Positions 51,098 through 58,463 of a DNA stretch of 64,000 nt are shown here, in pieces. Made by a program: the position numbers and the translations under genes. Numbering within the stretch: position 1 is the stretch's first letter; each line of letters opens with the position of its first letter. This DNA comes from Streptomyces sp. NRRL S-87. GTDB taxonomy: Bacteria > Actinomycetota > Actinomycetes > Streptomycetales > Streptomycetaceae. The stretch covers positions 62,001 to 126,000 of the forward strand of contig NZ_JOGB01000019.1 in NCBI RefSeq assembly GCF_000719335.1, read 5' to 3'. The notes beneath the pieces are model-generated. The model searched no databases. It was not told the origin of the DNA and saw only the letters and a list, made by a program, of their open reading frames with translations.

Positions 51098-52351
51098 ATG
51101 CCCTTCGAAGACGAGTTCGAGCAGGCCCTCCGCCAGACCGGAGACGCTTTCGCCGCCGAGCAGCACAGCCATCTGATCGAGGGCGGTGAGCGGTACGGCC
51201 GGCGCCGGCTGGTGCGCCGGCGGGCCGCTCTGGTCACCGGGAGCGTGCTGAGCTTCGCCGTGGTGGCCGGCGCGGGCGCGTACGCCGCCGGGACGGTCGG
51301 GGGCGGGACCGACCGCACTTCCGTGGCGGCGGCCCCCTCGGTGGACGAGGGCTCCGGCCCGGCCGGTGACAAGGGGCCCGCGGGCGGCTCGGGCAAGTAC
51401 AGCGGCGAGCAGCTCGTGGCGATCCTCAAGCAGCTGCTGCCCGCGGGCCGGTTGACGGACACCCGGGGCCGGGGCACCCGCGAGTCCGGCCCGTACGCGG
51501 CCGGGGTGTTCGACGACGGCAAGGGGAAGGCGGCCGTGTCGGTCTCCTTCAACCGCTTCACCCCCGGCAGCCAGGCGCTCGCGGACATGACCGCCTGCCC
51601 GGGCAAGAACGACATCGAGTTCGACGCCTGCACGGAGGAGAAGCTCCCCGGCGGCTCGCGGCTGATGGTCTTCCAGGGGTACGAGTACCCCGACCGCCGG
51701 GTGGAGACCAAGAACTGGCGAGCCGTCCTGACGACCAAGGACGGCTACGTCGTCGACGCGAGCGAGTACAACGCGGCCGCCGAGAAGGACTCGCCGATCA
51801 CCCGGCCGAAGCCGCCGCTCACCCCCGCCCAGCTGAAGTCCCTGGTCACCTCGCCCAAGTGGACGCCCGTGGTGCGGGACCTGTACGCGCCGCCCGCGGC
51901 CCCCGGGGGCGGCGACCCCGTACGGGCGCTGCACGTCCGCGAGCCGTTCCTGACCCTGCTCCCCAAGGGGCTGCGCGTGGTGGACAAGGGCGGCGACGGC
52001 GACGCCACCTACGCTGTGGTGGACGACGGCAAGGGCCGCTCGCTCGTGCAGATCAACGTCCAGCCGCGCATGGGCGACGTGGAGCAGGAGCTCTTCCCGG
52101 CCGGCGACTCGTCGGTGAGCCAGCTCGCCGACGGCACCAAGGTCCGGCTCATGCAGCGTCCGGGCGAGAAGGGCGGCCAGGGCGTCGTCTGGTGGACTGT
52201 GGACACGATCCGCACCGACGGCCTGCGGGTGGTCGTCTCGGCCTTCAACGCCGGGTCCCAGAACAAGGCCGCGACACGGGCCGAGCCCGCGCTGACGATG
52301 GAGCAGCTGAAGGCCGTCGCGCTGAGTGAGGTCTGGAAGCGGCAGGGTTAG
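51098..52351 (+). CDS. Single-pass membrane protein, probable partner of the ECF sigma factor
   Basis: A 417-residue protein. A cytoplasmic N-terminus (MPFEDEFEQALRQTGDAF, then HSHLIEGGERYGRRRLVRRR) precedes one membrane helix near residues 48-66 (LVTGSVLSFAVVAGAGAYAA). A large extracytoplasmic domain follows, with two similar halves, each containing a segment such as LTPAQLKSLVTSPKWTPVV or LTMEQLKAVALSEVW. The arrangement fits the sensors paired with SigE-family sigma factors in Streptomyces, though no HxxxCxxC zinc anti-sigma motif is present. The start was taken at 51098, with GGAAGG eleven bases upstream. Confidence 0.8.
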   Translation: MPFEDEFEQALRQTGDAFAAEQHSHLIEGGERYGRRRLVRRRAALVTGSVLSFAVVAGAGAYAAGTVGGGTDRTSVAAAPSVDEGSGPAGDKGPAGGSGKYSGEQLVAILKQLLPAGRLTDTRGRGTRESGPYAAGVFDDGKGKAAVSVSFNRFTPGSQALADMTACPGKNDIEFDACTEEKLPGGSRLMVFQGYEYPDRRVETKNWRAVLTTKDGYVVDASEYNAAAEKDSPITRPKPPLTPAQLKSLVTSPKWTPVVRDLYAPPAAPGGGDPVRALHVREPFLTLLPKGLRVVDKGGDGDATYAVVDDGKGRSLVQINVQPRMGDVEQELFPAGDSSVSQLADGTKVRLMQRPGEKGGQGVVWWTVDTIRTDGLRVVVSAFNAGSQNKAATRAEPALTMEQLKAVALSEVWKRQG

Positions 52352-52379
52352 CGGGGAAAGCGCGCCGGTCCAGGGCCGG

Positions 52380-52490
52380 GGGCCTGCAGCGGGGCCGGCT
52401 GGAGGGGCTGGTCAGGGGGTTGGCTGGTGGGGCGGCCGGATGGGCTGGTCGGGCGGGCCGGAGGGGCCGGCCGGGGGCGGCAGGGCTGGT
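52380..52490. repeat. Low-complexity GGCTGGT-rich tract
   Basis: Irregular short repeats of GGGGCTGG/GGCTGGTGGG between two convergent genes; no coding support. It may contribute to termination. Confidence 0.5.
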
Positions 52491-52508
52491 TGCGGAGGTG
52501 CTACGTGG

Positions 52509-54335
52509 TCACTTGGCGTCCGCGTAGCACTCCACGACGGCCGTCGTGAACGGGAAGCGCACGGGGGTCTCCCCGAAGGCGATCCGCCCGGCCAGGTCGC
52601 CGGCCGTGCGGATCGCCCGGGCCACCTCCTCGGCCTCCTCCGCCGGGCAGTGCACCATCACCTCGTCGTGCTGGAAGAACACGAGCTCCGCCCGCAGGCC
52701 GGCGGTGGCCTGCCGCAGCGCAGCCAGCATCAGCAGCGCCCAGTCGGCGGCGCTGCCCTGCACCACGAAGTTGCGCGTGAACCGGCCCCGGGCCCGGGCG
52801 TCGGAGGAGGCGTACCCCGGGCCCCAGCCGTCCCGGCCCCGGCCGCTGCCGTCGCTGCCGCCGGTGCCGTCGTCACCGGGGCCGACCGCCGCCGGGTCGT
52901 ACTGCGGCAGGCCCGCCTCGCCGCCGGCCCCGTCCGCCCCGTCCGGGTCGGAGCCGGCCGCGGGCGGGCAGGTGCGCCCCAGGTGGGTCCGGACGAGCCG
53001 GCCCTCCTCGCCGGCCTTCGCGGCCTCGTCCACGTACGCCACCGCCCTCGGGAAGCGGCGGCGCAGCGCGGCCAGGTTCTTGAGGCCGTCGCCGGAGGTC
53101 TGCCCGTACACGGCGCCGAGCACGGCGAGCTTGGCCATCTCGCGGTCACCGGAGAACGCCCGGTCGGACACGGCCTTGTACAGGTCGCCCGGCTGCCCGG
53201 CCACCTCCATCAGACCCGGGTCACGGGAGATCGCCGCCAGCACGCGGGGCTCCATCTGGTCGGCGTCGGCGACCACCAGCCGCCAACCCGGGTCCGCGAC
53301 CACCGCCCGGCGGATCACCTTGGGGATCTGCAGCGCGCCGCCGCCGTTGGTGACCCAGCGGCCCGTGACCGTGCCGCCGGGTACGAACTCGGGCCGGAAG
53401 CGGCCGTCGTGCACCCAGTCCTGGAGCCAGGACCAGCCGTGCGCGGTGTAGATCCGGTACAGCTTCTTGTACGCGATCAGGGGCTCGACGGCCGGGTGGT
53501 CGACCTCCTGGAGCTCCCACCGGCGGGTGGAGCGGAGCTTGATACCCGCCTCGGCGAAGGCCTTGACCACGTCGGCGGGCAGGTCGGGGCGGACCCGGCG
53601 CCCGAAGGCGCGGGACACCTCGTCGGCCAGCTCGGCGAGGCGGCGCGGCTCACCCCGCCCCGCGTACCGCTCCCCGAGGAGCTCGGTCAGCACGGCCCGG
53701 TGCACGTCGGCCCGCCACGGTATGCCCGCCGCGTTCATCTCCGCCGCCACCAGCGCGCCCGCGGACTGGGCGGCGGTCAACAGCCGGACCCGCTCCGGGC
53801 GGGCGGTCGCCGCGTGCCGGCGGACCTGGTCGGCGTACACCTCCAGCAGGGCTTCGAACGGCAGCGGCGGGGCGGCCGCGGAGGCCGGGTCGAACAGCGA
53901 CGACTGCGACTGGGGCGTGGCTGCCCGCTGCGGCGGGTCGGGGGGTACGGGCGCCCCGCGCAGCCGCGCCCAGGCGGCGGCCGCGGAGCGGGGCTCGCCG
54001 AACCGGCCCTCGTGGCCCAGGAGGAGGAGTTCGGCGTCCTCGACGTCGTAGCACCGCTCGACGCGTACGCCGGCGGAGAGGAGCTGGGGGTACACCTCGG
54101 CGGTGGACCGCCAGACCCAGCGCGTGCCGGGCGGGGCGGAGCGTACGGCGGTGGCGGCGTCCGGGGCGGTCCGGACGGGGGCGGCGGGGAGGCCGTCGGG
54201 GGTGAGGGGGACGTATGCGACGCCTTCGGCCTCGTCGGTGTTCCGGGCCTCGTTGGTGTCTCCGGCCGCGTCGTTGGTTCGGGCCTCGTCCCTGGTGCGG
54301 TTCGTGGCCGGGCCCAGTGCCCACCGTTCGCTCAC
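52509..54335 (-). CDS. Family A DNA polymerase (bifunctional 3'-5' exonuclease/polymerase type)
   Basis: A 608-residue polymerase. Motif A is VVADADQMEPRVLAA, motif B starts DREMAKLAVLGAVYGQTSGD, and motif C is FFQHDEVMVHCP, the HDE metal site. The N-terminal exonuclease-like region keeps the fold pattern (AELLLLGHEGRFGEP) but shows no DxE catalytic pair, so proofreading is doubtful. A Gly/Asp/Ser-rich insert of about 45 residues (AAGSDPDGADGAGGEAGLPQ and following) lies in the fingers after motif B. The GTG at 54335 follows CACACT by 7 bases (leaderless). It is a second polA-like gene, common in actinobacteria and distinct from polA. Confidence 0.9.
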   Translation of the reverse strand: MSERWALGPATNRTRDEARTNDAAGDTNEARNTDEAEGVAYVPLTPDGLPAAPVRTAPDAATAVRSAPPGTRWVWRSTAEVYPQLLSAGVRVERCYDVEDAELLLLGHEGRFGEPRSAAAAWARLRGAPVPPDPPQRAATPQSQSSLFDPASAAAPPLPFEALLEVYADQVRRHAATARPERVRLLTAAQSAGALVAAEMNAAGIPWRADVHRAVLTELLGERYAGRGEPRRLAELADEVSRAFGRRVRPDLPADVVKAFAEAGIKLRSTRRWELQEVDHPAVEPLIAYKKLYRIYTAHGWSWLQDWVHDGRFRPEFVPGGTVTGRWVTNGGGALQIPKVIRRAVVADPGWRLVVADADQMEPRVLAAISRDPGLMEVAGQPGDLYKAVSDRAFSGDREMAKLAVLGAVYGQTSGDGLKNLAALRRRFPRAVAYVDEAAKAGEEGRLVRTHLGRTCPPAAGSDPDGADGAGGEAGLPQYDPAAVGPGDDGTGGSDGSGRGRDGWGPGYASSDARARGRFTRNFVVQGSAADWALLMLAALRQATAGLRAELVFFQHDEVMVHCPAEEAEEVARAIRTAGDLAGRIAFGETPVRFPFTTAVVECYADAK

Positions 54336-54342
54336 GGGTGCG

Positions 54343-54348
54343 AGTGTG
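54343..54348 (-). promoter_or_regulatory. Leaderless -10 box for family A polymerase
   Basis: CACACT on the minus strand, 7 bases before the GTG at 54335. Confidence 0.45.
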
Positions 54349-54470
54349 CCACCGGGGACTGACAGCGAGGGCATTCCGGCAGCGGGGGCAGTTGGGTCGG
54401 GTCGCCTGGTTCACCGGTGCGGGTGCAGGTGCGGGTGCGGGTGCGGGTGGTGTGTGGTGTGGTGTCGATC

Positions 54471-54495
54471 CACTGTCCACAGGCTGTGGACAGTG
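54471..54495. promoter_or_regulatory. Inverted pair of DnaA-box-like sequences
   Basis: CACTGTCCACA (54471-54481), spacer GGC, then its exact complement TGTGGACAGTG (54485-54495). Each arm holds an 8-of-9 match to TTGTCCACA. It lies in the divergent gap between the polymerase and DUF2786 genes. Confidence 0.5.
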
Positions 54496-54535
54496 GGTGG
54501 TGGGAGGCGGGAGGGGGGTCGGTGGCGGGGCGTGC

Positions 54536-54541
54536 GAGGCT
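54536..54541 (+). promoter_or_regulatory. Leaderless -10 box for DUF2786 gene
   Basis: GAGGCT ends 6 bases before the GTG at 54548; a weak match to TANNNT. Confidence 0.35.
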
Positions 54542-54547
54542 GGGCGT

Positions 54548-55771
54548 GTGAACCCGTCTGACCCGGTCGTCGACCGTGCCTTCGCCGCAGCCCTCTACTC
54601 CCAGGACGACACCGGCCTCGACACCGGTGCCTCGCTCCTGGCCGCCGATGCCGCCGGCTGGTCGGAGACCGGCCGCGAGCTGCTGGCGCGCGGCTCGGCG
54701 TTCGTGCGTACCGCCTGGGAGCGTGGGTGGCAGCCCGCCGACGTGCTCCGGCTGGTGCGGCGCGACCTCGACGAGCGCCACGAGCGCCTCGCCCTCGACC
54801 TGATCGCCGCCGAGGGCCGGCGCTACGGCGCCGGGCAGCTCTCGGAGCGCTGGACCGCGCAGCTCGCCGAGCTCGGTGGCGCCGGGGCCTGGTGGGGGAG
54901 TGACCCCGAGTACGCGGAGGGGCTCGCCCGGCGCGAGTCGGCGGACCGGTTCACGCTCGCCACCGCGCTGCTGGAGACGCTGCGGCTGCTGGTGCGGCTG
55001 CCCTCGGTCGAGCCGGTGGGGCCGGTGCCGGGCGATCCGCTGGCGGCCGTACCGCTGGAGCACGGCGACCCGAAGACCCTCGGGCGGATCCGGGCGCTGC
55101 TGGCCAAGGCCGAGGCGACGACCTATCCCGAGGAGGCCGAGGCGCTGAGCGCCAAGGCCCAGGAGCTGATGGCCCGGCACACCATCGACGAGGCCTCCCT
55201 GGCCCGGCCCGGACAGCGCCCCGGGGCGTGCCGGATCGGCGTCGAGCCGCCGTACGAGGAGGCCAAGGCGGTGCTCCTGGACGCGGTGGCCACGGCCAAC
55301 CGGTGCCGGGCGGTGTGGAACTCGGCCTTCGGGTTCTCGACGGTGGTCGGCTTCGAGAGCGACCTGGAGGCCGTGGAGCTGCTCCACACGTCGCTGCTGG
55401 TGCAGGGCACGGCGGCGATGACCCGGGCCGAGGCGGGCCAGCGGGCCGGCGGCCGCAAGCGGACGAAGACGTTCCGGCAGTCCTTCTTCCTGGCGTACGC
55501 GAGCCGGGTCGGGCACCGGCTGGCGGAGGCGGCCGAGCACGTGGCGGAAGCCGTGCGCGCGGAGGCGGGGGAGCGGGCGGACGCGCTGCTGCCGGTGCTG
55601 GCGGCGCGGGACGTGGCGGTCGGCGCGCGGGCGGAGGAGATGTTCCCGCGGACCACGACCACCCGGCTGCGGGGCGCCACCGACGAGGCGGGCTGGCTGG
55701 ACGGCACCGCGGCGGCGGACCGTGCCGACATGGGCGGGCGGCGCGGCCGTATCGGGCGGGAGGCCCGTTGA
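54548..55771 (+). CDS. DUF2786-domain protein
   Basis: A 407-residue protein. RIRALLAKAEATTYPEEAEA (about residues 181-200) followed by LSAKAQELMARHTID is the DUF2786 helical hairpin. The N-terminal 150 residues are helical (DRAFAAALYSQDDTGLDTGA). The C-terminal part, with FRQSFFLAYASRVGHRLAEA, resembles the DUF7168-type extension. The function is unknown; relatives occur near DNA-metabolism and phage genes. The GTG start is placed by the -10 box. It shares a 212-bp divergent region with the DNA polymerase, which holds the DnaA-box palindrome. Confidence 0.85.
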   Translation: MNPSDPVVDRAFAAALYSQDDTGLDTGASLLAADAAGWSETGRELLARGSAFVRTAWERGWQPADVLRLVRRDLDERHERLALDLIAAEGRRYGAGQLSERWTAQLAELGGAGAWWGSDPEYAEGLARRESADRFTLATALLETLRLLVRLPSVEPVGPVPGDPLAAVPLEHGDPKTLGRIRALLAKAEATTYPEEAEALSAKAQELMARHTIDEASLARPGQRPGACRIGVEPPYEEAKAVLLDAVATANRCRAVWNSAFGFSTVVGFESDLEAVELLHTSLLVQGTAAMTRAEAGQRAGGRKRTKTFRQSFFLAYASRVGHRLAEAAEHVAEAVRAEAGERADALLPVLAARDVAVGARAEEMFPRTTTTRLRGATDEAGWLDGTAAADRADMGGRRGRIGREAR

Positions 55772-56205
55772 CCTGAGGACCGCTGAGGCGGCGCGGGTGT
55801 GCTCCGACAGCGACCTCGCCGCCGCTTCCCCCGGCCCCCGAAGGAATGACGGGGCGCGCTGCCGCGCCGCGTCACGCAATCCGCTGAAGGCGGTGCGGAA
55901 CCCGTGGGATGCGGCGGGGATCACATACGCCCGACGCGGAACCGAACCCCTCCGGAAATTCATCTCGGAGAACGGGAAAATTCGCGACTGCCGTGTGACA
56001 CGTGTGACGCCCGGCAGGCACGGCAAGCCGCCCGCACCATCGGGAACGCCCGGGAAATTGCCCTTTTGCCCCACGGTTCCGGGCCGCCCCGAACCGCCGC
56101 GTGACCAGGGGGACACCCCGCGTGCACGTGCATCTGCCCATGCAGCAGCATATGAACACAGCTATGATCCGGTGGAGTTGACATCTGCACTATCGGGGGA
56201 TTCCT
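55772..56205. other. DUF397 gene upstream region
   Basis: 434 bp without a supported gene, partly AT-rich. It carries ACACGTGT (55998-56005), the operator-like motif at 56121-56139, TATGAT (56162-56167) and TTGACA (56177-56182), any of which could belong to the DUF397 promoter. Confidence 0.5.
56121..56139 (-). promoter_or_regulatory. Operator-like motif, copy 1
   Basis: On the minus strand it reads GGGCAGATGCACGTGCACG, identical over 19 bases to the motif at 57294-57312. It contains the palindrome TGCACGTGCA. It lies about 70 bp before the DUF397 start. Confidence 0.6.
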
Positions 56206-56445
56206 GTGGACCACGCGTACAACGGCATGGCCGCCACAGAACTCGGCGGAGTCGTCTGGCAGAAGAGCCGACACAGCAACTCGCAGGGCTCCTGCGTGGA
56301 GTTCGCCAAACTTCCCGGGGGGAATGTCGCCGTCCGCAATTCCCGGCACCCGGACGGCCCGGCCCTCGTCTACACGCCGGCCGAGATAGAGGCGATGCTG
56401 CTCGGCATCAAGGACGGCGAGTTCGACCACCTCATCGCACCCTGA
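56206..56445 (+). CDS. DUF397 protein (WhiJ-partner type)
   Basis: A 79-residue DUF397 protein. VVWQKSRHSNSQGSCVEFAK and VAVRNSRHPDGPALVYTPAE are the family signature. DUF397 proteins are small acidic partners of XRE regulators of the WhiJ group in Streptomyces and can modulate their DNA binding or act with them in toxin-antitoxin-like pairs. The GTG start follows CGGGGGGA. The partner XRE gene (57526) and an ATPase (56665) are close by. Confidence 0.92.
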   Translation: MDHAYNGMAATELGGVVWQKSRHSNSQGSCVEFAKLPGGNVAVRNSRHPDGPALVYTPAEIEAMLLGIKDGEFDHLIAP

Positions 56446-56520
56446 ACGCCCTGAACGCCCGGAACGCCCTGGCCACCCTGAACGCCCTGGCCGCCCCGAC
56501 CACCCTGGGCCGCCCTGAGC
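56436..56520 (+). repeat. Degenerate CCTGAACGC repeat
   Basis: About nine irregular copies of a 9-12 bp unit (CCTGAACGC, CCTGGCC) start at the DUF397 stop codon. In frame it reads LNALNARNAL-like, but without a start or function. Confidence 0.5.
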
Positions 56521-56571
56521 GCCGCCGGCCGAGGCGTCCCGGCGTACGCGGCAAGCGCGCCACGCAAAAGG

Positions 56572-56614
56572 GGCGGGGTCCCGTCGGCCCCTACCGGGCC
56601 GGCGGAACCCCGCC
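56572..56614. terminator. Bidirectional terminator between DUF397 and ATPase genes
   Basis: GGCGGGGT (56572-56579) pairs with ACCCCGCC (56607-56614), with further internal pairing of GGCCC and GGGCC. Confidence 0.6.
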
Positions 56615-56664
56615 TCCTCCGTGTGCCGGTGTGTGCCGGCGGCGTACGCACGCGCCGCCGCGGC

Positions 56665-57177
56665 TCAGTCGTGCAGCATGAACAGCGCCCAGACCACCTT
56701 GCCCGTCAGCCGCCCGGCGAGCGGGTGCCAGCCCCAGCCGTCGCTGTACGAGTCCACCAGGAACAGTCCGCGCCCCGATTCCAGGTCGCAGTTCTCGTCC
56801 AGCCGCTCCGGGGAGAAGCCCTCGCCCTCGCCCGGTGCCGGGCAGTCCTCGCTCGGATCGCGCACCGCGCACACCAGGCGCGTGCTCCACCTCATGAGGT
56901 GCAGCCGTACGCCCGATTCGGGCGCCGCGCCCACGCCCGCCGGCAGGGCGTGCCGCAGGGCGTTGGTGACGAGTTCGGAGACCACCAGCGCGACGTCGTC
57001 GAACCGGTCGTCGAGGCCCCACTGGGAGAGGGTCGATCTCGTGAACGAACGGGCGCCCCGCACCGCTTCGAACTGGGCGGGCAGGGCGCAGGACGCGGAC
57101 CCGGAGACGGCCGAGGGGTCGACCGGGGGCAGCCCCTGCCGTAAGGGCTCGAGCATGGTCGATCCATTCGTCCCCAT
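56665..57177 (-). CDS. RsbW-like GHKL ATPase / anti-sigma factor family
   Basis: A 170-residue histidine-kinase-like ATPase. VVSELVTNALRHA is the N box and SGRGLFLVDSYSDGWGWHPL the G box with following strand. Streptomyces encodes dozens of such orphan proteins, often next to XRE/DUF397 genes. The start at 57177 follows GGGAG by 8 bases; an upstream GTG at 57186 is less likely. It is divergent from the XRE regulator across 348 bp that contain the shared operator-like motif. Confidence 0.88.
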   Translation of the reverse strand: MGTNGSTMLEPLRQGLPPVDPSAVSGSASCALPAQFEAVRGARSFTRSTLSQWGLDDRFDDVALVVSELVTNALRHALPAGVGAAPESGVRLHLMRWSTRLVCAVRDPSEDCPAPGEGEGFSPERLDENCDLESGRGLFLVDSYSDGWGWHPLAGRLTGKVVWALFMLHD

Positions 57178-57525
57178 GCGAGGCACTCCCGGGAGTCGCG
57201 GACGGAGCGGTACTGCGGGGTGGCGCCTTGCGCCCGCGCGAGAGACGCACGGTACGCGCCAACCATGGTTCCGAATGCGATGGGCAGATGCAAGGGCAGA
57301 TGCACGTGCACGCGCCGGACGTGTCCGCTCCCGTGATGCTTCTTGCCCATTTCTTCCTACGCCGACTTACGGACTTCTTTTCCAGGAAGCCGGATTCCGT
57401 TACAGAACGAGTACGGGCGGCTGCGTTTTGGTGGCAGACTTCGGGCCCGGGGTACGGGGGTCCCGCAGGCAGCCCCTCGCGCCGGTGGGCGCCGGGGGCA
57501 CGAGCGAGATGGGGAGGGCTGGAGA
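57178..57525. other. Divergent control region of ATPase and XRE genes
   Basis: 348 bp without a gene. It holds a 12-bp tandem repeat (57282-57305) running into the operator-like motif copy 2, followed by AT-richer DNA and the XRE ribosome site. Confidence 0.55.
57282..57312 (+). promoter_or_regulatory. Operator-like motif, copy 2, with tandem half-site
   Basis: GGGCAGATGCAA (57282-57293) is followed directly by GGGCAGATGCACGTGCACG (57294-57312). The second part is identical to the inverted motif in front of the DUF397 gene. Confidence 0.6.
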
Positions 57526-58392
57526 GTGACCGCAGGAGAGTCGAACAGCGGCTCCGTGGTGCGACGCATCCTCCTGGGATCACAGCTGCGGCGACTGCGT
57601 GAATCCCGTGGGATCACCCGTGAGGCGGCCGGCTACTCGATCCGCGCATCAGAATCGAAGATCAGCCGTCTGGAGTTGGGAAGGGTGAGCTTCAAGGCCA
57701 GAGACGTAGAGGACCTGCTGACGCTCTACGGGGTCACCGACGGCGCGGAGCGCGAGTCGCTCCTCGGTCTCGTGCGCGAGGCCAACGCGGCCGGTTGGTG
57801 GCACAGTTACGGCGACGTGCTGCCGGGCTGGTTCCAGACGTACATCGGCCTCGAAGGCGCGGCCTCCCTCATCCGTATCTATGAAGTGCAGTTCGTGCAC
57901 GGCCTGCTGCAGACCGAGGCGTACGCGCACGCCGTCGTCAGCCGCGGCATGCCCGGGGCCTCGGCCGCCGAGATCGACCGCCGGGTGGCGCTCCGCCTCG
58001 AACGCCAGAAGGTCCTCGTCTCCGAGAGCGCGCCGCAGTTCCACGCGGTCCTCGACGAGGCGGCCCTGCGCCGTCCGTACGGCGACCGGGGGGTCATGCG
58101 CGGCCAGTTGGAGCACCTCATCGAGATCTCCCAGCGGCCGAACGTGCGGCTCCAGGTCATGCCCTTCAGCTTCGGCGGTCACGCGGGCGAGAGCGGGGCG
58201 TTCACGCTCCTGCGCTTCCCCGAGTCCGACCTCCAGGACATCGTCTACCTCGAACAGCTCACCAGTGCCCTCTACCTCGACAAGGACGACGAGGTGGCCC
58301 AGTACGGACGGGCGATGGAGCGCCTGCAGGGGGACTGCCCCGACCCCGGGGCGACCCGGGATCTTCTCCGAGGTCTGCTCCAACTTTCTTGA
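57526..58392 (+). CDS. XRE-family regulator with DUF5753 (WhiJ-like)
   Basis: A 288-residue regulator. A helix-turn-helix near residues 18-70 contains LGSQLRRLRESRGITREAAG and RASESKISRLELGR. The C-terminal DUF5753 domain contains the WWHSYGDVLPGWFQTYIGLE and VHGLLQTEAYAHAV signatures. This is the WhiJ-like type that works with DUF397 partners. The GTG at 57526 follows GGGGAGGG. Its likely targets include its own and the DUF397 promoter, through the shared motif. A TTGACA overlaps its last codons and may serve the next gene. Confidence 0.92.
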   Translation: MTAGESNSGSVVRRILLGSQLRRLRESRGITREAAGYSIRASESKISRLELGRVSFKARDVEDLLTLYGVTDGAERESLLGLVREANAAGWWHSYGDVLPGWFQTYIGLEGAASLIRIYEVQFVHGLLQTEAYAHAVVSRGMPGASAAEIDRRVALRLERQKVLVSESAPQFHAVLDEAALRRPYGDRGVMRGQLEHLIEISQRPNVRLQVMPFSFGGHAGESGAFTLLRFPESDLQDIVYLEQLTSALYLDKDDEVAQYGRAMERLQGDCPDPGATRDLLRGLLQLS

Positions 58393-58463
58393 CACGCAAG
58401 TAGGATGACGGCCATTCAGGCGCCAGTGCAGCGCAACGGTGCGCGCTCGCAGTAAGGGATGAC

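Noticed and set aside
55872..56159. Cys-rich 95-codon minus-strand frame before the DUF397 gene
   Set aside because: No codon bias and it covers the promoter elements of the DUF397 gene.
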